From Mesorhizobium sp. Pch-S (lineage in GTDB: Bacteria > Pseudomonadota > Alphaproteobacteria > Rhizobiales > Rhizobiaceae), in the NCBI RefSeq assembly GCF_004136315.1, contig NZ_CP029562.1:2232001-2296000 (forward strand): 64,000 nt of DNA, read 5' to 3'. The translations under genes and the position numbers were made by a program. This document shows, piece after piece, positions 29,672 through 38,154 of the stretch; the first letter of the stretch is position 1, and each line of letters opens with the position of its first letter. The notes under the pieces are model-generated. The model searched no databases and was not told the origin of the DNA. It was given only the letters and a program-made list of their open reading frames with translations.

Positions 29672-29701
29672 ACCCGCCGGAGCGATCCGGCGGGTTTTTT
29701 T
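29672..29701 (+). terminator. Rho-independent terminator of rpsA
   Basis: Ten-pair perfect stem ACCCGCCGGA/TCCGGCGGGT with a GCGA tetraloop, followed by seven T, 45 bp after the rpsA stop. Confidence 0.93.
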
Positions 29702-29799
29702 GTTTCCTGCGTCGAATGGCCAGCCTTGCAAGTCGATGAGCGGCCGGGAACATTCACCGCCGCCAGCGGGATGCCGGCTTTGGGCAGGAGCAATTGAAG

Positions 29800-30174
29800 A
29801 TGATCGATCATGTCACCGTCGCGGTCAGCGACCTCGCCGCAAGCAGGCTGTTTTACGAGAAGGCCTTCGAGCCACTCGGCTACCGGCTTTCCTTCGGGGA
29901 GGAGGGTGTCTTCTGGGCCTTCGACATCGGCGACGGGCTTTTCGAGATCATGCAGTCGGCCAGTGCCGGACCGCTGACCCGCGTGCATGTCGCCTTCCGC
30001 GCCAGGAGCCACGCCGAGGTGGACGCCTTCTATCACGCAGCGCTGGCCGCCGGAGCAGCGGACAATGGCGCGCCGGGGCCGCGTCCGGCCTATACGCCGA
30101 ACTACTATGCCGCCTTCGTGATCGATCCGAACGGCTACAACATCGAAGCCATGATCGATGCGCCGTCTTCCTGA
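29800..30174 (+). CDS. VOC family protein (glyoxalase/bleomycin resistance-like)
   Basis: A 124-aa single-domain vicinal-oxygen-chelate protein. I-D-H-V-T-V-A-V-S-D-L at the N-terminus carries the first metal ligand (His4), H-V-A-F-R-A in the middle gives another His, and D-P-N-G-Y-N-I-E-A-M near the end the Glu. The substrate is unknown; members isomerise, epimerise or open rings of small molecules. ATG 29800 has GGAG nine bases upstream; a TTG two codons earlier is possible. Its stop lies inside the first copy of a 91-bp tandem repeat. Confidence 0.88.
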   Translation: MIDHVTVAVSDLAASRLFYEKAFEPLGYRLSFGEEGVFWAFDIGDGLFEIMQSASAGPLTRVHVAFRARSHAEVDAFYHAALAAGAADNGAPGPRPAYTPNYYAAFVIDPNGYNIEAMIDAPSS

Positions 30175-30350
30175 TCTCACGCCAGTTCGCTTCGCTCACG
30201 GCTCCGAAAGGGCGACCTGACGGCCGACGGGCGGTCGCCCTCGCGAACCCATGGGTTCGGCCTGATCTCGCGCCAGTTCGCTTCGCTCACGGCTCCGAAA
30301 GGGCGGCCTGACGGCCGGCGGGCGGTCGCCCTGGCGAACCACGGGTTCGA
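30170..30350. repeat. Two-copy tandem repeat, about 91 bp per unit
   Basis: Copy 1 (30170-30260) and copy 2 (30261-30350) differ at only a few positions and by one base in length. Each holds GGGCGACC.../...GGTCGCCC-type arms and a GAACCCATGGGTTC-like palindrome. Copy 1 begins in the last codons of the VOC gene, and copy 2 ends 12 bp before the stop of the SDR gene on the other strand. Confidence 0.8.
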
Positions 30351-30361
30351 ATTTGCGACGC

Positions 30362-31069
30362 TCAGGCGCGCCCGTAGAGCGGGACCAGCGTCCCGCTCAT
30401 CGCCTCGTTGCGCGGTGAGGCGAGATAGACGATCGTCTCGGCTGCGGCGTCCGGGCTTACCCATTTCGAAAAATCGGCATCCGGCATGTCGGTGCGATTG
30501 GCGGGAGTGTCGAGCGTCGAAGGAGCGATGGCGTTGACCAGGATGCCCTTGCCTTTCAGTTCCTCGGCCAGCGCAACCGTCATCGCCGCCACCGCAGCCT
30601 TGCTCGCCGCGTAGGCAACCATGCCGGCGCCGCGTCTTGGTTCGAGCCCTGCCCGCGCCGAAACGTTGACGATGCGGCCGCGCGTGCCGGAAGCGAGCAT
30701 GGCGCGCACCGCTGCCCGGCTGCACAGGAAGGCGGTGCGGGCATTGGTGTCCATCATCTCATTGTAGGCGGCCGATTCGGTCTTCTCGACCGGCGCCATG
30801 GCGAAGCCGCCGGCCAGGTGGATCGAGGCCCACAGGTCCGGAACACCGGCGTAGAAGGCGGTGACGGCTTCGGTGTCCTCGAGATAGACGTTGTTCACCA
30901 GATGCACGCGATCGTGTTTGCTGAAAGGGAAGTGCGCCGGCGCCGCCGCATGGCTGTTCGGCACGTGGCAGATGGCGCCTTCCTGTAGGAGCTGCGCCAC
31001 CACGGCACTGCCCAGCGCACCCGTTCCGCCGGTGACGACAACATGTTTTTGGTCCAGCGTAGCCGCCAT
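30362..31069 (-). CDS. Short-chain dehydrogenase/reductase (SDR)
   Basis: A 235-aa classical SDR. T-G-G-T-G-A-L-G binds NAD(P); the catalytic Ser is in V-N-V-S-A-R-A-G and the Tyr-Lys pair in Y-A-A-S-K. ATG 31069 is preferred because AGGAG lies ten bases upstream; ATG 31093 is an alternative. It is the last gene of the minus-strand group beginning with the amidinohydrolase-fold gene at 34219, 59 bp after the ThDP decarboxylase. Oxidising or reducing the aldehyde formed by the decarboxylase would fit, but is inferred from position only. Confidence 0.85.
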   Translation of the reverse strand: MAATLDQKHVVVTGGTGALGSAVVAQLLQEGAICHVPNSHAAAPAHFPFSKHDRVHLVNNVYLEDTEAVTAFYAGVPDLWASIHLAGGFAMAPVEKTESAAYNEMMDTNARTAFLCSRAAVRAMLASGTRGRIVNVSARAGLEPRRGAGMVAYAASKAAVAAMTVALAEELKGKGILVNAIAPSTLDTPANRTDMPDADFSKWVSPDAAAETIVYLASPRNEAMSGTLVPLYGRA

Positions 31070-31128
31070 CCGCGACAACTCCTGCTCAGTCATTTGATGG
31101 ATATCCGAAAGTCGCGCCTTTCGCGCTC

Positions 31129-32706
31129 TCACTCAACCGAAATCTCTATGAGGAAAGGCTTTTTTGTCGCTCGCGCCCTGCCGAGGGCCTGCCCGAGCCC
31201 AGCCGGCCCCTCCAATCTCTGGGAACCGATGCCATAAGCATCTGCCAATTTGCAGAAATCCGGCGGTGCAGGCGAGACGCCCACCGGCTCAACACCGACA
31301 TCGCGCATGGAGGTTTCGATCTCGCGATAGCCGCGATTGTTCCAGACGATGAAGATCACCGGCGCCTGCGCGTCGAGCGCCGCTGCAATCTCCGGCAAGG
31401 TGAACTGGAAACCGCCATCGCCGGTCAGACACACCACCGGCGCGTCCGGAACAGCCAGGGCCGCGCCGATCGCCGCCGGCGGACCGTAGCCCAGTGCGCC
31501 AAAACCGGTGGCCGCGTTGAACCAGCCGGCACGCCGATCATGATCATAATAAAGATTGGCGGCGTAGATCGGCTGCGTCGAATCCCCGACGATGATCGCT
31601 CCGGGCAGGCTCGTCCGGATGGTTTCGACGGCCGCCACCTGCGCCTGCATGGCAGGACCGATCTCGGCAAACGCGGCTGAACGGGTCGACGCGGCACGCT
31701 CGTTGCCGCTGGCCGAAGCTTTCGGACGATCGATTGCCAGGGCCAGCGCTTCGAGCGCTGCTCCACAATCGGCTTCCATGGCGACCGTGGCCGGATGCCG
31801 CTGCAGCTGGCTCGCATCGATATCGATGCGCACCAGCTGGCCGGGCACCACGAAACCGCCGTCGCCATACATGTCATAGTCGGTCGGTCCGAACTCGGTG
31901 CCGGCCGCCAGCACGACGTCGCTGTCGGCCATCAGGGCTCGTACTGCCTTGAGGCTCGGGCTGGCGGGCACGGCCAGTGCATGGCCATGCATGAGACCCC
32001 GCGCATTGGCGGTCTGGACAACCGGGGCGTCAAGGCGTTCGGCGAGCAGGCGCAGCGCTGCCTCGGCGTTGCGGGCGCCGCCGCCGGCAAGGATAAGCGG
32101 TCGTCGAGCGTTATCGAGAAGTGCCACGGCCCTGCTGACCGCGACGGCATCCGGCGTGCAAGGGCGGGCTTCGGAGCGCACCGGCTTCATGGCTTCGACA
32201 GGCAGGCCCATGACATCGAGCGGGATTTCGATGTGCACGGGGCCGGGGCGGGCGGAGCGGAAAAGATCGAAGGCGCGAGCGAGAACGGCAGGCAATCGGG
32301 CCGGGTCGGTGATGCGCTCCGAAAACGCCGCCACCTTGGCCATCATGCCCTGCTGATCCGGCAGTTCGTGCAGATAACCCAGGCCGCGCCCCAGCGTCGC
32401 CGTCGCGTTGACGCCCGATATGACGAGCATGGGTACCGAATCGGCCCGCGCCTGCCCCATCGCGGTGATTGTGTTGGTGAGGCCAGGCCCGGTGATGACG
32501 AAGGCAACGCCCGGCTTTCCGCTGGCGCGCGCATAGCCGTCGGCCATGAAACCGGCACCCTGCTCGTGGCGGGGCGTAACGTGGCGGATGCGCGAACCGG
32601 CAAGGCCGCGATAGAGTTCGACCGTATGCACGCCGGGAATGCCGAAGACGATGTCCACGCCATGCGCCTCGAGCAGCGCAATCAACGCTTCGCCGACGGT
32701 GGTCAT
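31129..32706 (-). CDS. ThDP-dependent decarboxylase, 5-guanidino-2-oxopentanoate decarboxylase-like (AruI)
   Basis: A 525-aa acetolactate synthase-fold enzyme. Catalytic Glu48 is in R-H-E-Q-G-A-G-F-M-A-D-G-Y-A-R; the ThDP-Mg site is G-D-G-G-F-Q-F with Asn-Asn about 27 residues later (V-W-N-N-R-G-Y). Sequence and neighbours fit 5-guanidino-2-oxopentanoate decarboxylase, which converts transaminated arginine to 4-guanidinobutanal. ATG 32706 overlaps the TetR stop (ATGA). A general acetolactate synthase-like enzyme cannot be excluded. No matching transaminase (AruH) is in the window. Confidence 0.8.
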   Translation of the reverse strand: MTTVGEALIALLEAHGVDIVFGIPGVHTVELYRGLAGSRIRHVTPRHEQGAGFMADGYARASGKPGVAFVITGPGLTNTITAMGQARADSVPMLVISGVNATATLGRGLGYLHELPDQQGMMAKVAAFSERITDPARLPAVLARAFDLFRSARPGPVHIEIPLDVMGLPVEAMKPVRSEARPCTPDAVAVSRAVALLDNARRPLILAGGGARNAEAALRLLAERLDAPVVQTANARGLMHGHALAVPASPSLKAVRALMADSDVVLAAGTEFGPTDYDMYGDGGFVVPGQLVRIDIDASQLQRHPATVAMEADCGAALEALALAIDRPKASASGNERAASTRSAAFAEIGPAMQAQVAAVETIRTSLPGAIIVGDSTQPIYAANLYYDHDRRAGWFNAATGFGALGYGPPAAIGAALAVPDAPVVCLTGDGGFQFTLPEIAAALDAQAPVIFIVWNNRGYREIETSMRDVGVEPVGVSPAPPDFCKLADAYGIGSQRLEGPAGLGQALGRARATKKPFLIEISVE

Positions 32707-33350
32707 GGGCTTTCTCCTGGTTGCGGCGTGAGGCCTAGTTCTGCCTCGACTGCCCTGATGCCGATTGCCGCCAGTTCGCCGGGCGAGAACATCTCGCCGG
32801 CCAGACAGCCTTCGATCCAGAGTCCGTCGATGATTGCGTTGATCGCTATGGCATGGTGGCGCAGCTGGCTTGCGTCCGCCTTGTGCCGTTCGGCGGCGAG
32901 CACTTCGGCGACGACCGCTTCCACCTCGTTGCGAAAGGCGAGATAGCCTTCGCGATGGGCGTGGGCCAGGGCAGGATCCGCGGATGCCCGGCCGATAAAG
33001 GTCGCCCAAAGCGAAAACACCCGCGCATCGATGATCGGCGCGCCGAGATTGGCGGCGACGAATGCCGCAAGACGCTGGCGCGGCGACGCGCCGTCCATGA
33101 CCAGTGCCGCCTTGGCCTGTTCGGTCATGCGGCCGACCAACGTCGTATAAGCTTCCTGCAGCAGCTCTTCCTTGCCGGGGAAATAGTGCCGGATCAGCCC
33201 TGCGGTGACGCCGGCACGCAATGCGATGGTGCGCAGGGTAGCGCCCTGCAGGCCACGCTCGGCGACGCTGTCCAGGGTCGCCTGGATCAGATCCTGCCGC
33301 CGCCGCTCCTCGCCTTCGCGACGGAACTTGCGCCGTGACGGCACATTCAT
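32703..33350 (-). CDS. TetR family transcriptional regulator (BetI-like)
   Basis: A 215-aa regulator. The N-terminal helix-turn-helix is G-A-T-L-R-T-I-A-L-R-A-G-V-T-A-G-L-I-R-H-Y-F-P, the BetI-type form, followed by an all-helical ligand domain. ATG 33350 overlaps the stop of the upstream amidinohydrolase gene (ATGA), and its own stop overlaps the decarboxylase start (ATGA), so the three are translationally coupled. It probably controls this operon and perhaps the divergent ABC transporter across the 34220-34430 region. Confidence 0.9.
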   Translation of the reverse strand: MNVPSRRKFRREGEERRRQDLIQATLDSVAERGLQGATLRTIALRAGVTAGLIRHYFPGKEELLQEAYTTLVGRMTEQAKAALVMDGASPRQRLAAFVAANLGAPIIDARVFSLWATFIGRASADPALAHAHREGYLAFRNEVEAVVAEVLAAERHKADASQLRHHAIAINAIIDGLWIEGCLAGEMFSPGELAAIGIRAVEAELGLTPQPGESP

Positions 33351-34219
33351 TGCCGCAGGATTGGCCGTGTCAGGCATGTCGGCCCGCCTTCGCAGGCGAT
33401 GCAGAGCGCATCCGCGTCGAAGATTTCGACGGTACAGCCGGCGGCTTCCATCGCAGCCCTGGTCCTAGGGAAGCCGGCGACCGCAATGACCTTGTGCGGG
33501 CTGGTCGGCAACACGTTCAGGCTGAGGCCGTTGGACGCGGCGAACTCTTCGGCATCGCCCTCGACCAGCCGGATGCCGCGCGCCTTCAGCATCTGGTAGA
33601 AGGGTGCGGGCAAAAGCGGCGAATAGACCAGGGCGAGATCGTCGGCCAGCGGGCTGATCACCGACATCAGATGCAGGCAGGCCTCTTCGCCCTGCCACAG
33701 CGGCAGGTCGAAACCATAGACGGAAATGCCCAGCGGCGTCAGCAGGTTGGAGACCTGCTGGATGCCTTCCTGGTTGGAGCGGACACCGCGTCCGATCGCC
33801 AGCGTGCGGGCGTCCACCCACACGCAATCGCCGCCCTCGACCTGTCCGGGTGCCTCGACACGGCCCAGGATCGGAATGCCCAGTCTCTTGTAGGTTTCCT
33901 CGTGCAGGGAAGGCTCCCTGGCACGCAGCGGCTTGCCCATGGACAGGATCAGCGCGCCGCGGTCGGTCATCAGGGACGGATCGTGCGTGAACACCGAATC
34001 CGACAGCCCGTCAGCCCTGTCCTCGATCCAGTCGATCTCGGCGCCGGAAGCTGCCACGAGGTCGGCGAGGGCCTTGTGCTGTACCGCCGCCTTCGCCGGG
34101 TTGAAGCCAGGTCCATAGTGCCAGGCGGCCCTGTCGGCGTCCCGCATCGCATTGGTCGCCGACCGCATCAGCACGCGCCGCAGCGGCGCCGCCATGGACT
34201 GTGATCCGAAAGCGCTCAT
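33347..34219 (-). CDS. Arginine deiminase/dimethylarginine dimethylaminohydrolase-fold enzyme
   Basis: A 290-aa guanidine-modifying superfamily (pentein) protein. Visible active-site elements are D-S-V-F-T-H-D-P, V-E-G-G-D-C-V, a central His in C-L-H-L-M-S-V and the nucleophile Cys282 in G-G-P-T-C-L-T-R-P at the C-terminus. Such enzymes hydrolyse arginine, methylarginines or agmatine to a citrulline-type product plus ammonia or an amine. Length is nearer DDAH and related hydrolases than arginine deiminase (about 400 aa). It is the first gene of the minus-strand group, divergent from a basic amino acid ABC transporter. Confidence 0.8.
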   Translation of the reverse strand: MSAFGSQSMAAPLRRVLMRSATNAMRDADRAAWHYGPGFNPAKAAVQHKALADLVAASGAEIDWIEDRADGLSDSVFTHDPSLMTDRGALILSMGKPLRAREPSLHEETYKRLGIPILGRVEAPGQVEGGDCVWVDARTLAIGRGVRSNQEGIQQVSNLLTPLGISVYGFDLPLWQGEEACLHLMSVISPLADDLALVYSPLLPAPFYQMLKARGIRLVEGDAEEFAASNGLSLNVLPTSPHKVIAVAGFPRTRAAMEAAGCTVEIFDADALCIACEGGPTCLTRPILRQ

Positions 34220-34274
34220 CGATGCCCTTTTAAGCTGAAAAAAACCGACAAAATTTCATCGAAAGCTATTTATA

Positions 34275-34299
34275 CACTTGCACAACAAGGCCGCAAGTG
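34275..34299. promoter_or_regulatory. Inverted repeat CACTTGC-N11-GCAAGTG in the divergent promoter region
   Basis: Perfect 7-bp arms in the 211-bp region between the amidinohydrolase gene and the ABC transporter. A second perfect palindrome, GTTCG-A-CGAAC, is at 34393-34403. Either could be the operator for the local TetR regulator. Confidence 0.4.
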
Positions 34300-34430
34300 C
34301 CGTAATGAGCAGGATTGACGGGCTCGCGCTGCCGGGTCCATGCTGAAGTCTGGAGCGGGACAGTACAGCGTATGTTGATTAGCCGGATAGTCGTTCGACG
34401 AACTGCCGTCGATCGTACGGAGATCACACT

Positions 34431-35246
34431 GTGAGCGCGGCGGGCGCCGCCACGATCCCATCCGGCAAGGCGCAGAATGGCGCCGCCGAAGCCATCCATG
34501 TCGAGAACCTGCACAAGAGATTCGGCGAGCTTCATGTCCTCAAGGGCGTGTCGTTGTCAGCCCGTGACGGCGAGGTCGTTGCCATCATCGGCGGCAGCGG
34601 CTCAGGCAAGTCGACGCTGCTGCGTTGCATCAATTGTCTTGAGAACCCGACCAGCGGCATCATTCGGGTGAATGGCGAGGAGATCAAACTCAAGGCGGAC
34701 AGCCACGGCCATACCGTGCCGGCAGACCGTCGCCAGATCGAACGCATCCGCTCGCGGCTGGGCATGGTGTTCCAGAGCTTCAACCTGTGGAGCCACATGA
34801 CGCTTCTGCAGAACGTCATCGAAGTACCGGTGCATGTTCTGGGCGTGAAGCGGGACGAAGCGATCGCCACCGCCGAAAAGCTGCTGGCGCGCGTCGGGCT
34901 GGCCGAAAAACGCGACGTCTATCCGCACTTCCTGTCTGGCGGGCAGCAGCAGCGCGCGGCGATCGCCAGGGCGCTGGCCATCCAGCCGAGGGTCATGCTG
35001 TTCGACGAGCCGACCTCGGCGCTCGATCCGGAACTGGTCGGCGAAGTGCTGAGGGTGATCGGCGACCTGGCACGCGAAGGACGCACCATGGTGCTGGTTA
35101 CCCATGAAATGAAGTTTGCCCGTGAGGTCGCGACACATGTCGTCTACCTCCACAACGGGCTGGTCGAGGAAGAAGGAACGCCGGAACAGGTGTTCGGCGC
35201 ACCGAAGTCCGAACGGCTGAAGCAGTTTCTGCGCAATGTCGGCTGA
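34431..35246 (+). CDS. Amino acid ABC transporter ATP-binding protein (HisP/OccP type)
   Basis: A 271-aa polar amino acid importer ATPase. Walker A is G-G-S-G-S-G-K-S-T, the signature L-S-G-G-Q-Q-Q-R and Walker B V-M-L-F-D-E-P-T-S-A-L-D. The insert G-H-T-V-P-A-D-R-R-Q-I is typical of histidine/arginine/octopine-type ATPases. The start is GTG 34431 with GGAG upstream; no ATG lies before the conserved region. First gene of the transporter operon (ATPase, binding protein, two permeases). Confidence 0.93.
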   Translation: MSAAGAATIPSGKAQNGAAEAIHVENLHKRFGELHVLKGVSLSARDGEVVAIIGGSGSGKSTLLRCINCLENPTSGIIRVNGEEIKLKADSHGHTVPADRRQIERIRSRLGMVFQSFNLWSHMTLLQNVIEVPVHVLGVKRDEAIATAEKLLARVGLAEKRDVYPHFLSGGQQQRAAIARALAIQPRVMLFDEPTSALDPELVGEVLRVIGDLAREGRTMVLVTHEMKFAREVATHVVYLHNGLVEEEGTPEQVFGAPKSERLKQFLRNVG

Positions 35247-35291
35247 CCCCCGAGGGGCAGGCGGCGATGACCCCCGAGGGGCAGGCGGCGA
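35244..35291. repeat. Tandem 24-bp direct repeat (two copies)
   Basis: Units 35244-35267 and 35268-35291 are identical, each holding the small hairpin CCCC-CGA-GGGG. The first unit includes the TGA of the ATPase gene. It lies between the ATPase and binding protein genes. Confidence 0.85.
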
Positions 35292-35337
35292 CAAGAAAAG
35301 ACAACGGGAATACTCAAAAACAACGGGAGAACAGGGC

Positions 35338-36135
35338 ATGAAAACACTTCTGAAGACGGCGGTTGCCGCTGCCGCGATCGCGCTGGCGGGAACCTTCGCG
35401 GCAAGCGCCGAGCAGGTGAAGGTCGGCTTCTCGCCGGAAGCCTATCCGCCTTTCTATTCGCAGGATTCGTCCGGCAAATGGGGCGGCTGGGAGGTCGACA
35501 TCGCCATGGCGATCTGCGCCGAAGCAAAGCTCGACTGCGTGCTGACGCCGATCCCGTGGGACGGCCTGATCCCGGGCCTCAAGACCAAGAAGATCGACAC
35601 CATCATGAACTCGATGTCGATCACCGCGGAGCGCCAGAAGGAGATCGACTTCTCCGACAAATACTACAACACCCCGACCTCGATCGCCGGCGCCAAGGAC
35701 CAGAAGTTCGACGCCTCGCCGGAAGGTCTCAAGGGCAAGGTGATCGGCGTTCAAGTCTCGACCATCCATGCCGCCTACGCCAAGAAGCACTTCGCTTCTA
35801 CCGCGGCCGAGATCAAGGAATACCAGACGCAGGATGAGGCCAACCAGGATCTCGCCGCCGGCCGCATCGACGCCACGCAGGCCGACCAGATCGCGCTGGA
35901 CGCCTTCCTCAAATCCGACCAGGGCAAGGCCTGCTGCGACATGAAGGGCACCGTCGCGCCCGATCTGGAGGTGCTCGGGCCGGGCGTCGGCGCCGGCGTG
36001 CGCAAAGGCGACACCGAACTCAAGGACAAGATCAACGCCGCCATCAAGGGCATCCGCGCCAACGGCAAGTACGCCGAGATCACCAAGAAATACTTCGACT
36101 TCGACGTCTATGGCGACGCGGTGCAGTCGAACTAG
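35338..36135 (+). CDS. Lysine/arginine/ornithine-type periplasmic binding protein
   Basis: A 265-aa SBP_bac_3 family protein with a signal peptide (K-T-L-L-K-T-A-V-A-A-A-A-I-A-L-A-G then cleavage near A-S-A-E, about residue 24). Family hallmarks are Y-P-P-F-Y, G-W-E-V-D-I-A-M-A-I-C, W-D-G-L-I-P-G-L and M-S-I-T-A-E-R. The paired Cys (A-I-C-A-E-A-K-L-D-C) near the N-terminal lobe is usual in ArgT/HisJ-like proteins. It starts at ATG 35338. Likely ligands are basic amino acids or opines; specificity is not resolved. Confidence 0.92.
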   Translation: MKTLLKTAVAAAAIALAGTFAASAEQVKVGFSPEAYPPFYSQDSSGKWGGWEVDIAMAICAEAKLDCVLTPIPWDGLIPGLKTKKIDTIMNSMSITAERQKEIDFSDKYYNTPTSIAGAKDQKFDASPEGLKGKVIGVQVSTIHAAYAKKHFASTAAEIKEYQTQDEANQDLAAGRIDATQADQIALDAFLKSDQGKACCDMKGTVAPDLEVLGPGVGAGVRKGDTELKDKINAAIKGIRANGKYAEITKKYFDFDVYGDAVQSN

Positions 36136-36156
36136 CATCCCGATCTGACGGGTTCC

Positions 36157-36183
36157 GCGCGTCGTCCCCGAGAGACGACGCGC
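36157..36183 (+). promoter_or_regulatory. Strong hairpin after the binding protein gene
   Basis: GCGCGTCGTC (36157-36166) pairs perfectly with GACGACGCGC (36174-36183) around a 7-nt loop, 21 bp after the stop. There is no T-tract. A second stem, TGAGCCGGC/GCCGGCTCA, is at 36217-36248. Such hairpins commonly protect binding-protein mRNA from 3' decay so it exceeds permease levels. Confidence 0.6.
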
Positions 36184-36285
36184 CATCCGGCCGGCGTTTC
36201 ACGCCAGGCTGGGTCATGAGCCGGCACGTCGGGGGGCGCGCCGGCTCATTCGAGATCCTCCAACGGCGGTATGCAGCGCTGTTCA

Positions 36286-36366
36286 AGGCGATTTCGAAGA
36301 ATTGTTGCATCGATTTTGGACCAAAAGTCGCGCTCAGCGGAAGGCAATAATTCTTCGAAATCGCCT
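36286..36366 (+). repeat. Long inverted repeat just before the permease gene
   Basis: AGGCGATTTCGAAGAATT (36286-36303) pairs perfectly with its complement at 36349-36366. The stem extends five more pairs inward with one G-U. The loop contains another palindrome, TTTTGG-A-CCAAAA (36314-36326). It ends 8 bp before the GTG of the first permease and could hide its ribosome site. Confidence 0.85.
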
Positions 36367-36374
36367 CAGTCGGA

Positions 36375-37133
36375 GTGAATACGCTGACAGATATTTTCCT
36401 TTCGGCCTCGGCGGCCAGCCTTGCCGAACTTCTGGCATTCGATCCACCCGGATGGGGCGGCAACCTGCTGCGTGGCCTGCTGGCCTCGGTCGGCATCGCC
36501 TGCGGCTCATTCGGCCTGGGCCTGCTGATCGGTATCTGTGGCGCCTATGGCAAGCTCTACGGCAGCCCGATGGTCCGCGACCTGTTCGGCCTCTACACCA
36601 CCATCGTGCGCGCGGTGCCCGAGCTGGTGCTGATCCTGCTGCTCTATTTCGCCGGCACCGACCTGGTGAACAGGCTGCTCACCCTGCTCGGCTACGCGCC
36701 TGTCGACATCAATGGCCTGGTCGCCGGCATCTGCGTGCTCGGCGTCGTCCAGGGCGCGTATTCGACGGAAGTGCTGCGCGGCGCCATCCTCGCCATCCCG
36801 CAGGGACAGATCGAGGCTGCGCGCGCCTATGGCATGTCGCCGTCGCTGCAACTCAGGCGCATCACCTTGCCGGCGATGGCGCCTTACGCAATCCCCGGTC
36901 TCGCCAATCTCTGGCTGATCGCCACCAAGGATACGGCGCTGCTCGCCGTAGTCGGCTTCAACGAACTGACACAGACGACCCGGCTGGCTGCCGGTGCCAC
37001 CAAGGCCTATTTCACCTTCTTCATCGCTGCCGGCGTGCTTTACCTCGCGCTGACGCTGGTCTCCAACGTGATCATTTCCCGCTTCGAACGCCATTCGCGG
37101 CGCGGCATGCCCTCCGTGGTGGAGACGCGCTGA
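36375..37133 (+). CDS. Amino acid ABC transporter permease (HisQ type)
   Basis: A 252-aa inner-membrane permease with about five helices. The EAA loop that docks the ATPase is E-A-A-R-A-Y-G-M-S-P-S-L-Q-L-R-R-I-T-L-P (about residues 152-171). T-I-V-R-A-V-P-E-L-V-L-I-L-L-L-Y is typical of the HisQ/M family. GTG 36375; the ribosome site is weak (CGGA) and follows the 36286-36366 hairpin. Its TGA overlaps the ATG of the second permease. Confidence 0.92.
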   Translation: MNTLTDIFLSASAASLAELLAFDPPGWGGNLLRGLLASVGIACGSFGLGLLIGICGAYGKLYGSPMVRDLFGLYTTIVRAVPELVLILLLYFAGTDLVNRLLTLLGYAPVDINGLVAGICVLGVVQGAYSTEVLRGAILAIPQGQIEAARAYGMSPSLQLRRITLPAMAPYAIPGLANLWLIATKDTALLAVVGFNELTQTTRLAAGATKAYFTFFIAAGVLYLALTLVSNVIISRFERHSRRGMPSVVETR

Positions 37134-37933
37134 TGAGCACCACCACGACCACGATCGCGCGGACCTCGGAGTGGCTGCAGCCACACCGCATCATCCTCAT
37201 CATACTCGCAGCGGCGATCGTGCTTGCCTGCGCGTTCACCATGCGCTGGGACTGGCTGCCGGCCTATCTGCCGCTTGCCCTGCAAGGCGTATGGCGTACC
37301 ATCTGGCTGCTCGTGGTCACGGCAACGCTCGGCATCCTGCTGGCAATCCCGATCGGTTTCGCGCAAGCCGCCGGCCCGGCGTTCCTGGCGGCGCCGGCGC
37401 GGCTGTTCTGCACGATCATCCGCGGCACGCCGCTGCTCTTGCAGCTGTGGCTGCTCTACTACGGGCTCGGCTCGCTGTTCCCGCAATTTCCCTGGATTCG
37501 CGAATCGTTCCTGTGGCCATATCTCAGGCAGGCATGGCCCTACGGCGTGCTGGCACTGACCCTTTCCTACGCCGGGTATGAGGGAGAGGTCATGCGTGGC
37601 GCCTTCGCCGGCGTGCCGAAGGGGCAACTGGAGGCAGCGCGCGCCTTCGGCATGCGGCGCTGGACGGCCTTCCGGCGGATCTGGCTGCCGCAGGCGCTGC
37701 GGCGAGCCCTGCCGACGCTGGCCGGCGAGACGGTGCTGCAACTGAAAGCAACGCCACTGGTGGCGACCATCACCATGGTCGACATCTATTCCGTCGCGTC
37801 GCGGGTGCGGCAGGAGACCTTCGTCACCTATGAACCCTTGCTGCTGCTCGCGCTGGTCTATATGGCGATTACCGGGGTTATCGTCTTTGCGTTCCGCAAG
37901 ATCGAAGCGCGCATTCCGTCCAGGCTAGGCTGA
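37133..37933 (+). CDS. Amino acid ABC transporter permease (HisM type)
   Basis: A 266-aa inner-membrane permease forming a heterodimer with the preceding gene product. The EAA loop is E-A-A-R-A-F-G-M-R-R-W-T-A-F-R-R-I-W-L-P-Q; I-R-G-T-P-L-L-L-Q-L-W-L-L-Y-Y-G precedes it. ATG 37133 overlaps the upstream stop by one base (TGATG). Last transporter gene; the Ldh-family reductase follows after 221 bp that contain a RIME-like element. Confidence 0.92.
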   Translation: MSTTTTTIARTSEWLQPHRIILIILAAAIVLACAFTMRWDWLPAYLPLALQGVWRTIWLLVVTATLGILLAIPIGFAQAAGPAFLAAPARLFCTIIRGTPLLLQLWLLYYGLGSLFPQFPWIRESFLWPYLRQAWPYGVLALTLSYAGYEGEVMRGAFAGVPKGQLEAARAFGMRRWTAFRRIWLPQALRRALPTLAGETVLQLKATPLVATITMVDIYSVASRVRQETFVTYEPLLLLALVYMAITGVIVFAFRKIEARIPSRLG

Positions 37934-38050
37934 CGTTCCTTCGGTTCTGAAATTCGTGCTTTGCCCGGCACCAAGCCGCGGCAAATGTCAGAATCGGACA
38001 CCAGCCGAATTGCTGCCCGGATCGCGGCTTAGATGCCACGGACGCAGCTT

Positions 38051-38141
38051 GAGCATGATTCCGAAAAGTTGCAGACTTTTCGGACGGAGATCATGTGTAG
38101 AAACAAAGAGATAGAGTGTTTCCGTGGAACGGAGACGCTCT
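38051..38141. repeat. RIME-like intergenic element
   Basis: Palindrome 1: CCGAAAAGT (38061-38069) with ACTTTTCGG (38075-38083), flanked by GCATGAT/ATCATGT. Palindrome 2: an imperfect AGAGTGTTTCCGT / ACGGAGACGCTCT at 38113-38141. It ends 13 bp before the next start codon. Confidence 0.6.
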
Positions 38142-38154
38142 CGGGGTGGAAGGC

